Source: Massilia sp. NR 4-1
GTDB lineage: Bacteria; Pseudomonadota; Gammaproteobacteria; Burkholderiales; Burkholderiaceae_D
Reading direction: 5' to 3'
DNA length: 64,000 nt
NCBI RefSeq assembly: GCF_001191005.1
Contig: NZ_CP012201.1
Location: forward strand, 5,084,001-5,148,000
The notes beneath the pieces were generated by a model, which did not search any database, had not been told where the DNA came from, and was given only the letters and a program-made list of their open reading frames with translations. This document shows, in pieces, positions 8,766 to 17,127 of the stretch (its first letter is position 1; each line of letters begins with the position of its first letter). A program made the translations under genes and the position numbers.

Positions 8766-9085
8766 CGGTGGCCTGGCTCCTGTTGCTGGCCGCCGCCCTG
8801 GTCGACATCGCCATGGCCGTCGCGCTCAAATACGCCGATGGCTGGACCCGGCTTTGGCCCAGCGTCCTGGGCCTGGCCTGTGCCAATGGCGCCATCGTGC
8901 TGCTGACGTTGGCGCTGCGCCAGCTCCCGGTCGGCACCGCCTTCGCCATCTTCACCGGCATCGGCGCGGCGGGCGCGGCCGCCCTCGGCATCCTGCTGTA
9001 TGGCGAAAGCGCCGCCCCGCTGCGCCTGCTGCTGATCGCCGCCATCATTCTCGCCATCGCCGGCCTCAAGCTCACCCAGCCCTGA
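8762..9085 (+). CDS. SMR-family transporter (SugE/Gdx-like) with altered active site
   Basis: 107 residues forming four membrane helices, with the family stretch LKYADGWTRLWPS after helix 1 and TGIGAAGAAALGILLYGE in helix 3. The membrane glutamate essential in EmrE (Glu14) and Gdx is aspartate here (Asp15, codon at 8804). The tyrosine and tryptophan of the binding pocket (AYAxWxG) are both phenylalanine (AFAIFTG). It probably forms a dimer in the inner membrane and exports small cations such as guanidinium or quaternary amines, but coupling may differ. It is translationally coupled to the GST gene. Confidence 0.85.
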   Translation: MTVAWLLLLAAALVDIAMAVALKYADGWTRLWPSVLGLACANGAIVLLTLALRQLPVGTAFAIFTGIGAAGAAALGILLYGESAAPLRLLLIAAIILAIAGLKLTQP

Positions 9086-9095
9086 CCACTCTCCA

Positions 9096-9140
9096 GCCCG
9101 TGTCCGATTTTGGGGTCTGGCCCCAAAATCGGACACGGGC
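9096..9140. repeat. Dispersed palindrome family, copy 1
   Basis: Perfect 20-bp arms GCCCGTGTCCGATTTTGGGG and its complement, with a TCTGG loop. It lies 10 bp after the SMR stop codon at a convergent junction. The same core recurs at 20814-20878 and 43705-43755. It has no T-tract, and a separate terminator follows it. Confidence 0.9.
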
Positions 9141-9149
9141 TCGGCAATG

Positions 9150-9187
9150 AAAAAAGCCACGCTGCGTTGCCGCGGCGTGGCTTTTTT
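9150..9187. terminator. Bidirectional intrinsic terminator
   Basis: AAAAAAGCCACGC and GCGTGGCTTTTTT form a stem with A and T tracts on either side. It can therefore end both the GST-SMR operon (+) and the S46 peptidase gene (-). Confidence 0.85.
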
Positions 9188-9205
9188 GTCGGGAAGGGCG
9201 CGGGA

Positions 9206-11365
9206 TTACTCGGCGCTCATTTCCTTCAGCAGGTTGTTGGCCTTGTCGATGTGCTTCATATTCCACAGCATGTAGCGCAGGTCGACCTGGATGTCGCGGG
9301 TGTTGGCCTTGTTGAAGTCCCAGTCGGAGATGATGGAGTCCAGCGTGCCGTCGAAGGCCAGGCCTACCAGCTCGGCTTTCGCGTTCAGCGCGGCGGAACC
9401 GGAGTTGCCGCCGGTGATGTCCAGGGTCGCCAGGAAGTTGACCGGCACGGTCTTCAGCTTAGGATCGACGAACTTGCCGAAGTCCTTGTTCTTGATGGCT
9501 TCCAGCTGGGCTTTCGGCGCATTGAACTCGCCTTCGCCGGTGGCTTTGGCGGCCACGCCGTTGACGGTGGTGAAGGCGGTCCAGGTGGTGCCGTCGGCGC
9601 CGTGGTCGCGGCCGGCGATCTTGCCGAAGGTCACGCGCAGGGTGCTGTTGGCGTCCGGGTACACGGCCTGGCCCTTGGTCTTCATGAAGGCGATCTTCGC
9701 TTTCATGTAGCTGCCGTAGGCTTGCTGGATATTGCCGGCCAGTTCCTCGTCCTTGGCTTCTTCTTTCAAGCCTTCTTCATACATGGCGACGGCGGCTTTG
9801 ATGAAGCTGTCATTGCTGGCCTTGAAGTCGGCCGGCGATTTGTCCAGCCAGGCGGCGCGCTCTTTGGCGTCGCCCAGCTTGCTGCCTGCGTACAGGGTGT
9901 CGATGGCGGCTTTCAGTTCCGCTTCGCTCATGCCGGCTTTCAGGCCGAGGGCGGCGTTGAAGGAGGCGTTATGCTCGGCGGCTGGCTGGGCCAGGTAGTT
10001 TTTCAGGTGGTGCAGGACCAGCGCCTTGTCCACTTTCTCGTCATAGGTACGCACCAGGCCCGCAACGCTGGACTTGAAGCGCGGCAGGTCGCGCACCTGG
10101 TAGCCGGCTTTACGCTCGGCGTCCGGTTTCTGGGTTTCGTTCGCCAGGCGGTACAGCGAACGGGCGCTGCTCAGTAGGCGTGGCTGGCCGTAGGACAGGT
10201 TGAAATCGCGCTTGGTTTCGGCGTCGCGCTGGGCGATCAGTTTTTCCACGCGTTCGATATCGGCGCCGAATTCCTTCTGGCGCTGCGGATTGCCGTTGAC
10301 CCAGGCTTTCAGCTCATTCTGCTGGGCGGTTTTGCGCGCCAGGAAGTCGCTGCCGGCGTAGGAGTTCAGCATGCCCTGGCGATTCTTGTAGTAGTTATTG
10401 ATGCTGGCAACCTGGCCCGCGTATTTCAGGGCGGAGTCCTTGTCATCCTTGGTTTCGCGCGCGATGATCGCCAGGTTTTCGCCCGATGCTTTCACGAAGG
10501 CTGGATAGTTCCAGTCGAAGGTGTAAGCCACTTCCGATGGCAGGCGGTGGCGGTTGGTGCGGCCTGGGTAGCCCAGCACCATCACGAAGTCGCCTTCCTT
10601 CACGCCTTCCTTGGCCAGTTTCAGGTGGTGCTTCGGCACGTATGGCACATTGTCTTCGCTGTAGTCGGCTGCCTTGCCATCCTTGCTCACGTAAGCGCGG
10701 TAGAAGCCGTAGTCGCCGGTGTGGCGCGGCCACATCCAGTTGTCGGTGTCGCCGCCGAATTTGCCCACGCCGGCCGGTGGCGCGTGCACCAGGCGCACGT
10801 CGCGGATTTCCAGCTGTTTGATCTTGTAGAACTCCAGACCGCCGTAGAAGGACGATACGGTGCAGCGGTGGCCGGCGTCTTTTTCGCACTCGGCCACGAT
10901 GGCTTTCTGGTTCTTCTCGATGGCGTCGGAGCGCTGCTTGCCGCTCAGCTTGGCCACTTCGGCGGTGACGACTTTATCGGTCACGTTCAGCACTTCGGTG
11001 GTGACGAAGATGCGGCTGCCCGGTGCGGCCGGCAGCTCTTCTTTCAGGCTGCGGGCTACGAAGCCGTTGGCCAGCAGATCGCGCTCAGGACGGGAGTTCT
11101 GCGCCACGCTGTTGTACACGCAATGGTGGTTGGTCACCACCAGGCCTTGCGGCGAAACGAAGGAGGCCGAGCAGCCGCCCAGGCTGACGATGGCGCCCAT
11201 CGGGAACTCGGTCAGCTTGGTCAGGGACGCCGGGTCCAGTTTCAGGCCGGCGGCTTTCAGATCCTTGGCGACCTGGGGCAGCTGTTGCGGCATCCACATG
11301 CCTTCGTCGGCATAGGCGGCGGAAGCGGTGCTCAGGACTGCGAGCGCGATCAGTGTTTTTTTCAT
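9206..11365 (-). CDS. S46-family dipeptidyl-peptidase (DPP7/DPP11/DAP BII-like)
   Basis: 719 residues from the ATG at 11365, which gives a clean signal peptide (MKKTLIALAVLSTASAAYA), so the enzyme is periplasmic or secreted. The chymotrypsin-fold catalytic residues are visible: histidine in TNHHC (around residue 80) and serine in TGGNSGS near the C-terminus. The long middle insert is the helical domain of the family that binds the free N-terminus of the peptide. These enzymes cut dipeptides off the N-terminus of oligopeptides. Whether it prefers hydrophobic or acidic residues cannot be told safely. The upstream extension to 11434 looks non-coding. Confidence 0.9.
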   Translation of the reverse strand: MKKTLIALAVLSTASAAYADEGMWMPQQLPQVAKDLKAAGLKLDPASLTKLTEFPMGAIVSLGGCSASFVSPQGLVVTNHHCVYNSVAQNSRPERDLLANGFVARSLKEELPAAPGSRIFVTTEVLNVTDKVVTAEVAKLSGKQRSDAIEKNQKAIVAECEKDAGHRCTVSSFYGGLEFYKIKQLEIRDVRLVHAPPAGVGKFGGDTDNWMWPRHTGDYGFYRAYVSKDGKAADYSEDNVPYVPKHHLKLAKEGVKEGDFVMVLGYPGRTNRHRLPSEVAYTFDWNYPAFVKASGENLAIIARETKDDKDSALKYAGQVASINNYYKNRQGMLNSYAGSDFLARKTAQQNELKAWVNGNPQRQKEFGADIERVEKLIAQRDAETKRDFNLSYGQPRLLSSARSLYRLANETQKPDAERKAGYQVRDLPRFKSSVAGLVRTYDEKVDKALVLHHLKNYLAQPAAEHNASFNAALGLKAGMSEAELKAAIDTLYAGSKLGDAKERAAWLDKSPADFKASNDSFIKAAVAMYEEGLKEEAKDEELAGNIQQAYGSYMKAKIAFMKTKGQAVYPDANSTLRVTFGKIAGRDHGADGTTWTAFTTVNGVAAKATGEGEFNAPKAQLEAIKNKDFGKFVDPKLKTVPVNFLATLDITGGNSGSAALNAKAELVGLAFDGTLDSIISDWDFNKANTRDIQVDLRYMLWNMKHIDKANNLLKEMSAE

Positions 11366-11585
11366 GCGATTTGTGATTGGAATGAATGAAGTGGTCGAAG
11401 CGGCGCTTGCTCTTCTGACTTGATTGAAGAGCATCCGTGAGTATCCGTACCGTGCAGGAATTCGTCAACACCAAAATCGGGGCTAAACGCTGAAGGAAAT
11501 TCGGTATTTTGCGGCTTGCGCCGTGGGCGGCTGCGCGCTCCAGGGCGGCGGCAGGCATGCGGCGCCGAATATTGTTGCGTTGCAC

Positions 11586-11616
11586 AATAAAAAAGCCAAC
11601 GCCGCTGGCGTTGGCT
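11586..11616 (-). terminator. Intrinsic terminator of the GlsB-like gene
   Basis: Perfect 10-bp stem AGCCAACGCC / GGCGTTGGCT with a 3-base loop. On the minus strand it is followed by a T-rich run. It lies just after the stop of the 91-codon-class gene upstream. Confidence 0.85.
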
Positions 11617-11638
11617 GGGAGCGGGTGGCGCGGCGCCG

Positions 11639-11908
11639 TCAGCGCACGCGGCCGCGGAAGATCAGGTTGACGATGGCCAGCAGGATGACCGCGCCGAGGA
11701 AGGACACCAGCAGCGACATCAGGCTGAAATCGTCGGCATTGATGGTGCCGGTGCCAAACAGGGGCGACAGCAGCCAGCCGCCCAGCAGGGCGCCGATGAT
11801 GCCGACCACCACATTCAGGAACAGTCCCTGTTGCGCGTCGGTTCGCATCACGAGGCTGGCCAGCCAGCCCAGGATGCCGCCTACAACAATCCAGATAATG
11901 AGGCTCAT
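11639..11908 (-). CDS. GlsB/YeaQ/YmgE-family small membrane protein
   Basis: 89 residues with three hydrophobic segments and the family pattern WIVVGGILGWLASLVM and VVGIIGALLGGWLL (transglycosylase-associated protein family). I chose the ATG at 11908 because AAGGGG sits at proper spacing from it. The ATG two codons earlier (11914) is too close to that site. Family members are stress-linked inner-membrane proteins without a proven activity. It is a single gene with its own terminator. Confidence 0.88.
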   Translation of the reverse strand: MSLIIWIVVGGILGWLASLVMRTDAQQGLFLNVVVGIIGALLGGWLLSPLFGTGTINADDFSLMSLLVSFLGAVILLAIVNLIFRGRVR

Positions 11909-12024
11909 GTTCATTCCCCTTCAGATAGTTGACGAAAGGCCACCGGGCACAGCCCGGCCCTGATTACAGTGTACCTCGTCCGCCCAGCGCCGCTTGGTGC
12001 GTCAGCGTACCGTGCGGCGCGATG

Positions 12025-12059
12025 AAAAAAGCCCCCGGGCTCGGGGGAGTGCCGGGGGC
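12025..12059 (-). terminator. Intrinsic terminator of the cytochrome b561-yceI operon
   Basis: GC-rich stem GCCCCCGG / CCGGGGGC, followed on the minus strand by TTTTTT. It lies 23 bp past the stop of the last yceI gene. Confidence 0.85.
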
Positions 12060-12082
12060 GAGGAGGGGTTCGGTACAGGGGC

Positions 12083-12652
12083 TTATTCGGCCTTGATGGC
12101 CTCCACCTGGATCGCCAGTTTCACTTCCGGCGCAAAGGCCGGCGTGGCGTAGTTCAGACCGAAGTCGGTGCGCTTGAATTCGGCGCTGGCGTCGGCGCCG
12201 CAGACTTCGCGTTTCAGGCGCGGGTGGATGATGCATTTGAATTTATTGACCGTCAGCGTCACCGGCTTGGTCACGCCCAGCATGGTCAGCTCGCCATTCA
12301 CCGCCACCAGCTTGTCGCCTTCGAATTTGAAGGATTTGCTCTGGTAGGTCACTTTCGGGAATTTTTCGACATTGAACATTTCCGGCTTGCGCGCGTGGGC
12401 GTTCATCGATTCCAGGCCGAAGTCGACGGAGGCGGCGTCGATCACGATATCCAGGCTGCCGGTCTTGGCGGCGCGGTCCAGCTGTACGGTGCCGGTGGTC
12501 TTGCCGAATTTGCCGCGCCAGACGGACAGGCCCATATGGTCTGCCTCGAAGCTGGGGTAGGTGTGGGTCGGGTCGATATTATAGGTGTCTGCGAGGGCGG
12601 AACCGGTAGCGGCGGCTGCGATCAGGCCAGCGATCAAAAGCTTGGATTTCAT
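12083..12652 (-). CDS. YceI-family periplasmic protein (copy A)
   Basis: 189 residues with a signal peptide (cut after SALA). The YceI lipocalin-like barrel is recognisable from YNIDPTHTYPSFEADHMGLS at its start and GELTMLGVTKPVTL in the middle. The family binds polyisoprenoid lipids, and E. coli YceI responds to base and acid stress. Two cysteines (in FKCIIHP and REVCGAD) may form a disulfide. An AGGAG site precedes the ATG. It is the last gene of a three-gene operon and lies 21 bp after the second yceI copy. Confidence 0.92.
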   Translation of the reverse strand: MKSKLLIAGLIAAAATGSALADTYNIDPTHTYPSFEADHMGLSVWRGKFGKTTGTVQLDRAAKTGSLDIVIDAASVDFGLESMNAHARKPEMFNVEKFPKVTYQSKSFKFEGDKLVAVNGELTMLGVTKPVTLTVNKFKCIIHPRLKREVCGADASAEFKRTDFGLNYATPAFAPEVKLAIQVEAIKAE

Positions 12653-12673
12653 TGAGTCTCCTGTGCGTGCGGG

Positions 12674-13225
12674 TTATTGGGCTACAACGTGGAACTTGAT
12701 GGTGACTTCGTCGGCGACCATGCCGGTGTCCTTCCATTCGCCTTCGCCGATATTGAAGGCCAGGCGCTTGATCAGCAGCGCGCCTTCGAACACCTGCTTG
12801 CCGCCTTCGGTCTTGACGGTGATGGGGAAGGTGACGTCGGCGCTCTTGCCCTTGATCGACAGCTTGCCGCTGACATTCAGCTTGCCGGCACCGGCGCTCT
12901 TGATGGCGCTGGAGACGAAGGTCGCTTTCGGGAACTGGGCCGAGTTGAACCATTCCTTCTTCGCCACTTCCTTGTTCATTTCCGCTTCGCCCAGATCCAG
13001 GCTGGCGGTGTCCACTTCGACCGAGGCTTTGGAGGCGTCCGGGGTGGCGGCGTTATAGTCGATGACGATATTGTGCTTCTTGAACTTGGATTCGACCGGC
13101 ACATTCATCTGCTTGAACACGGCCGACACGCTGGTCTTGGCCGGATCGGTCTTGAGCACGGCGGCGCCAGCCACCAGCGACACGCCCAGCAGGGAGGCGA
13201 GCAATACACGTTGGGTGATTTTCAT
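12674..13225 (-). CDS. YceI-family periplasmic protein (copy B)
   Basis: 183 residues from the ATG at 13225, preceded by AGGAG. A signal peptide (MKITQRVLLASLLGVSLVAG) is followed by a diverged YceI domain (GKLSIKGKSADVTFPI, then a C-terminal GMVADEVTIKFHVVAQ strand). Sequence identity with copy A is low, so this is an old duplication or a separate subfamily. It sits between cytochrome b561 and copy A, which suggests an electron or isoprenoid-quinone related role in the envelope (inference). A longer reading frame upstream of 13225 is not coding. Confidence 0.9.
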   Translation of the reverse strand: MKITQRVLLASLLGVSLVAGAAVLKTDPAKTSVSAVFKQMNVPVESKFKKHNIVIDYNAATPDASKASVEVDTASLDLGEAEMNKEVAKKEWFNSAQFPKATFVSSAIKSAGAGKLNVSGKLSIKGKSADVTFPITVKTEGGKQVFEGALLIKRLAFNIGEGEWKDTGMVADEVTIKFHVVAQ

Positions 13226-13248
13226 AAGAACTCCTGTCAGTGGTGGAA

Positions 13249-13773
13249 TCAGGGCAGCATGCGGCGCAGCACGCCGTCGCGGTCGATGAACTGGTGCTTC
13301 AGGGCGGCGCCTACGTGCAGGGCGACGGCGCCGGCCAGCAACATGTTCAGCCAGTAGTGCACGGCTTTCAGCACCGGCTTCCATTCGGCGTTCGGCTCGA
13401 AGGCTGCGGGAATCTGGAACAGGCCGAGGTAGACCACCGGCACGCCGGCCGCCGTGGTGTACAGATAGCCGGTGACGGGCACGGCGAAGATCAAGAGATA
13501 CAGCAGGGCATGGGTGGCGTCGGCCGCCTTCACCTGCCATTGCGGCATGCTGGCCGGCGGCGCGGGCGGGCGGTTGGCCTTGCGCCACAGTACGCGGATC
13601 ACGGCCAGGGCGAGCACGGTGATGCCCAGCCATTTATGCCAGGAATAGTATTTGAGCTTGGTCGGCGTCAGGCCGGGAATGTCGGTCATGATCACGCCCA
13701 GCGCGAAGGCGGCGATGATCAGCAGGGCGGTGAGCCAGTGCAGCAGGATGGCGGGTTTGGTGTAGCGGTCCAT
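13249..13773 (-). CDS. Cytochrome b561-family membrane protein (YceJ-like)
   Basis: 174 residues with four membrane helices. Histidines that could hold two b hemes are visible in LLHWLTALL, YYSWHKWLG, VHYWLNMLL and ALHVGAALKH. It is the first gene of an operon with two yceI genes, matching the yceJ-yceI pair of E. coli. It likely passes electrons from quinol in the inner membrane, and the acceptor is unknown. A perfect TAGTACGTACTA palindrome lies 18 bp upstream of its ATG. Confidence 0.9.
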   Translation of the reverse strand: MDRYTKPAILLHWLTALLIIAAFALGVIMTDIPGLTPTKLKYYSWHKWLGITVLALAVIRVLWRKANRPPAPPASMPQWQVKAADATHALLYLLIFAVPVTGYLYTTAAGVPVVYLGLFQIPAAFEPNAEWKPVLKAVHYWLNMLLAGAVALHVGAALKHQFIDRDGVLRRMLP

Positions 13774-13791
13774 TGGCGTTTCCCGGATTTA

Positions 13792-13803
13792 TAGTACGTA
13801 CTA
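13792..13803. promoter_or_regulatory. Candidate operator of the cytochrome b561-yceI operon
   Basis: The 12-bp perfect palindrome TAGTACGTACTA lies between the putative promoter and the start codon of the operon. Its place and symmetry fit a dimeric TetR- or MarR-type repressor site. The protein is unknown. Confidence 0.4.
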
Positions 13804-13961
13804 GGACTAAATATACCAAAGAAACGCCGCGTGCGCTTTTTTGCACGCGGGAGTCGCCGGCATTTCTGGTGCCGGCGCATGCCGGAACAGCCCAGACGAT
13901 AACCGAATGCCGGCGGCTTTACCTTAAGACCAGCTTTAGACGCCGGTCCCAAGGGTGGTGC

Positions 13962-15335
13962 TTAGATCTGCTTGGCCAGCTGGGCGGCGATGCCGGTGTA
14001 GTTGGCCGGGGTCATGGCCAGCAGCAGCTCCTTCGCTTCCTGCGGGATGGCCAGACCGGTGATGAACTCGCGCAGCGCTTCTTTCGAGATACCTTTGCCG
14101 CGGGTCAGTTCCTTGAGCTGCTCGTAAGGGTTGGCGATGCCGTAGCGGCGCATCACGGTCTGCACCGGCTCGGCCAGCACTTCCCAGTTGGCGTCCAGAT
14201 CCTGTTCCAGGCGGGCCGGATTGACTTCCAGCTTGTTCAGGCCGCGCAGGCAGCTGTCATACGCCAGCAGGGTGTAGCCGAGGCCGACGCCGATATTGCG
14301 CAGCACGGTCGAATCGGTCAGGTCGCGCTGCATGCGCGACACCGGCAGTTTTTCGGACAGGTGTTTCAGCACGGCGTTGGCCAGGCCCAGATTGCCTTCC
14401 GAGTTTTCGAAGTCGATCGGGTTGACCTTGTGCGGCATGGTGGAGGAACCGATTTCGCCGGCTTTGAGCTTCTGCTTGAAGTAGCCCAGCGAGACATAGG
14501 TCCAGATATCGCGGTTCAAGTCGAGCAGGATGGTGTTGGCGCGCGCAAAGGCGTCGAACAGCTCGGCCATATAGTCGTGCGGCTCGATCTGGATGGTGTA
14601 CGGGTTGAACACCAGGCCCAGGCGCTGCTCGATCACGTTTTTCGAGAAGGCCGGCCAGTCGAAGGACGGGTAGGCCGACAGGTGGGCGTTGTAGTTGCCG
14701 ACCGCGCCATTCATCTTGCCCAGGATTTCGACCTGGGCGATGCGCGCGATGGCGCGCTGCAGGCGGGCGATGACGTTGGCGAATTCCTTGCCCAGGGTGG
14801 TCGGGCTGGCGGTCTGGCCGTGGGTGCGCGACAGCATCGGCAGCTCGGCGTTGGCGTGGGCGATCTCGGTCAGTTTCGCCACCAGGCCTTGCAGGGCCGG
14901 CAGCATGACCTGGTCGCGCGCCGCTTTCAGCATCATGCCGTGCGAGGTGTTGTTGATGTCTTCCGAGGTGCAGGCGAAGTGGATGAATTCGGAGGCGGCC
15001 ACCAGCTCCGGCACGTCCTTGACTTGCTCCTTGAGCCAGTACTCGACAGCCTTCACGTCATGGTTGGTGACGGCTTCGATTTCCTTGATGCGGGCGGCGT
15101 CCTGTTCGGTGAACCCGGCGGCCAGCTTGTCCAGCAGGGCGCTGGCGGCGGCCGGGAAGGGCTTGATCTCGTCGAAGCCGGCCAGGGACAGGGCTTGCAG
15201 CCAGGCGATTTCGACTTTCACGCGGTGGTGCATGAAGCCCGATTCGGACAGGATGGGGCGCAGCTTGTCGGTCTTGGACGCATAACGGCCGTCCAGCGGG
15301 GACAGGGCCGACAAGGTGGAGTATGGAGTAGTCAT
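13962..15335 (-). CDS. purB: Adenylosuccinate lyase
   Basis: 457 residues from the ATG at 15335 (MTTPYSTLSALSPLDGRY), almost the length of E. coli PurB (456). The fumarase/aspartase-superfamily signature GSSTMPHKVNPIDFENSEGN is complete and the catalytic SRTHGQ histidine region is present. It splits SAICAR and adenylosuccinate in purine synthesis. In E. coli purB follows mnmA and hflD. Here mnmA-nudJ lie 13 kb away and no hflD is present. Eight extra codons upstream (to 15359) are open but unlikely to be translated. Confidence 0.97.
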   Translation of the reverse strand: MTTPYSTLSALSPLDGRYASKTDKLRPILSESGFMHHRVKVEIAWLQALSLAGFDEIKPFPAAASALLDKLAAGFTEQDAARIKEIEAVTNHDVKAVEYWLKEQVKDVPELVAASEFIHFACTSEDINNTSHGMMLKAARDQVMLPALQGLVAKLTEIAHANAELPMLSRTHGQTASPTTLGKEFANVIARLQRAIARIAQVEILGKMNGAVGNYNAHLSAYPSFDWPAFSKNVIEQRLGLVFNPYTIQIEPHDYMAELFDAFARANTILLDLNRDIWTYVSLGYFKQKLKAGEIGSSTMPHKVNPIDFENSEGNLGLANAVLKHLSEKLPVSRMQRDLTDSTVLRNIGVGLGYTLLAYDSCLRGLNKLEVNPARLEQDLDANWEVLAEPVQTVMRRYGIANPYEQLKELTRGKGISKEALREFITGLAIPQEAKELLLAMTPANYTGIAAQLAKQI

Positions 15336-15502
15336 AGGAGCAGGAAAGAACAGCAGCAAGGTTGGAAAGCAAAACGCGATTTTACCACCGGCCGGGGCTG
15401 AAATCCCGGCGCCGTGCGGGCCGCCGCCGGCAGCGGCAGCCCGGCGCTTGCGCCGGCGGCGCCGATGCTATACTGACATCTGATCTTCCCTCTCAGGTGT
15501 CT

Positions 15503-16114
15503 ATGAAACTTATCGGTTCACTCGCCAGTCCTTATGTGCGCAAAGTGCGCGTCGTGCTGGCGGAAAAGAAGCTTGACTGCCAGTTCGTGTTGGAAAACGT
15601 GTGGGTGCCGGAAACCACCATCCAGGACTTGAATCCGCTCGGCAAAGTGCCTTGCCTGGTCATGGAAGATGGTTATGTGATGCAGGACTCGCGCGTCATC
15701 GTCGAATACCTGGATACCCTGACCCCGGTGGGCAAGCTGCTGCCGCCCAATGGCCGCGAACGCGCCGACATCAAGTGCTGGGAAGCCCTGGCCGACGGTG
15801 TGCTGGACGCCGGTGTCCTGGTGCGCCTGGAGCGCACCCAGCGTCCGCCCGAGCAGCAAAGCGCCGCCTGGATCGCGCGCCAGCTGCTGAAAGTCGAGCG
15901 CGGCCTGGCGGCCATGGAGCAGCGCCTGGGCGATGGCGCCTTCTGCGCCGGCAACCACTATTCGCTGGCCGATGTGGCGGTCGGCTGCGCGCTGGGCTGG
16001 CTGAGTTTCCGCTTCCCCGACATCGCCTGGCGCGAGAGCCATCCCAACCTGGCCCGCCTGTTCGACAAGCTGTCCGAGCGGCCCTCCTTCAAGGATACCG
16101 TGCCGCAGGCTTGA
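15503..16114 (+). CDS. Glutathione S-transferase, YibF-like
   Basis: 203 residues starting MKLIGSLASPYVRKVRVVLAEK, the typical YibF N-terminus. NPLGKVPCLVM (cis-proline) and QDSRVIVEYLD complete the glutathione site. The helical half holds ALADGVLDAGVLVRLE and a YSLADVAVGCALG motif. YibF lacks strong activity on standard GST substrates, so the role is open. It is divergent from purB, and a TATACT hexamer about 33 bp upstream could be its -10 box. It converges on the PfkB gene with a 22-bp gap and no terminator. Confidence 0.92.
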   Translation: MKLIGSLASPYVRKVRVVLAEKKLDCQFVLENVWVPETTIQDLNPLGKVPCLVMEDGYVMQDSRVIVEYLDTLTPVGKLLPPNGRERADIKCWEALADGVLDAGVLVRLERTQRPPEQQSAAWIARQLLKVERGLAAMEQRLGDGAFCAGNHYSLADVAVGCALGWLSFRFPDIAWRESHPNLARLFDKLSERPSFKDTVPQA

Positions 16115-16136
16115 TGCCTGCCGGGCAGGGCGGCGC

Positions 16137-17078
16137 TCAGCGCGAGCGCCAGCCCGCCAGCCATGGCGCGTAGAATTCCAGATCCGGCGGCACGGCGCCC
16201 GCGATGCCGCAGATGGCGGCGGCGAAGGCATGCGCGCGCGCCAGCGTCAGCGGCAGCGGCCAGCCTTGCAGGCGGCCGAACAGGAATACCGCCGAGAAGG
16301 CGTCGCCGGCGCCGACGGTATCGATGAAATGGGCCGGCGCCACGCCGTCGTGCGCGCCATGGACCTGGCCCTCGCCATCGAAATACACGGCGCCGCGCGC
16401 GCCCAGCGTGACCAGCAAGCCTTGCAGGGCGAAGCGGCGCTGCAGGGCGCGGCACGCTTCGGCCGCCGCCGCCTCTTCCGGCCGCGCCGCCGCGCCCGCC
16501 GGCAAGCCCGGTGCATAGCATTTGAACAGGTGGTCCAGCTCTTCCTCGTTGACTTTCACGATGTCGGCCAGCTGCAGCGACTCGTCGATGGTGCGCGCGG
16601 CGAACTGGCCTTCGCGCAGGTTGAGGTCGAGAAAGCGGGTGGCGTCGCTCGCTTGCAGCAGGCGCAGCAAGGTGTTGCGCGACTGCGTGCTGCGCTGGGC
16701 CAGGGTGCCGAAGTAGATGGTGGCGGCGGGATACTGCTCCAGTGCGGTCAGCGCCGGGCGCGCCTCGATATGGTCGTAAGCCTGTTCCGGCAGCACGATG
16801 AAGCGGTGGCCCTGGGGCGTGCGCTTGACCATCACGCGGCCGGTGGGGGCGCGCGCATCGAGCTGCACGCCGTCGCCGTTGAGGCCGAAGCGGCGGAATT
16901 CGGAACGGATCAGGCCGCCGTGCTCGTCCAGGCCGGTGCGCGTGATCATCAGGGGGGATGTGCCAAACGCGGCCAGGTTGCGCGCCACATTGAACGGCGC
17001 GCCGCCGACCACCTGCTCGCTGAGGAAATCGTCCACCAGCGCTTCGCCGTATACGGCTACCTGCCCGCTTTCGCCCAT
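16137..17078 (-). CDS. PfkB-family carbohydrate kinase (fructokinase-like)
   Basis: 313 residues. VGGAPFNVARNLAAFG near the N-terminus and the C-terminal PfkB signature DTVGAGDAFSAVFLFG, with the anion-hole GAGD and catalytic aspartate, are intact. It uses ATP to phosphorylate a sugar, and fructose is a guess from family resemblance. No sugar transporter or regulator is nearby. It starts 49 bp after the bfr stop, beyond a terminator, so it is probably a single transcription unit. Confidence 0.88.
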   Translation of the reverse strand: MGESGQVAVYGEALVDDFLSEQVVGGAPFNVARNLAAFGTSPLMITRTGLDEHGGLIRSEFRRFGLNGDGVQLDARAPTGRVMVKRTPQGHRFIVLPEQAYDHIEARPALTALEQYPAATIYFGTLAQRSTQSRNTLLRLLQASDATRFLDLNLREGQFAARTIDESLQLADIVKVNEEELDHLFKCYAPGLPAGAAARPEEAAAAEACRALQRRFALQGLLVTLGARGAVYFDGEGQVHGAHDGVAPAHFIDTVGAGDAFSAVFLFGRLQGWPLPLTLARAHAFAAAICGIAGAVPPDLEFYAPWLAGWRSR

Positions 17079-17094
17079 GTCTAGCCGTCAGGAT

Positions 17095-17119
17095 AAAAAA
17101 GGCCGCCTTCGCGGCGGCC
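17095..17119 (-). terminator. Intrinsic terminator of bfr
   Basis: Stem GGCCGCC / GGCGGCC, with TTTTTT following on the minus strand, directly after the bfr stop codon. Confidence 0.85.
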
Positions 17120-17127
17120 TGGTTGGC

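Noticed and set aside
13226..13633. N-terminal extension of YceI copy B over the cytochrome b561 gene
   Set aside because: The extension lies in a different frame of b561, and a signal peptide with AGGAG ribosome site starts at 13225.
13828..13877. Two short hairpins (CCGCGTGC/GCACGCGG and CGCCGGCA/TGCCGGCG) upstream of the b561 operon as a purB terminator
   Set aside because: No T-tract on either side of the stems at the right end for purB; kept only as background GC-rich structure.
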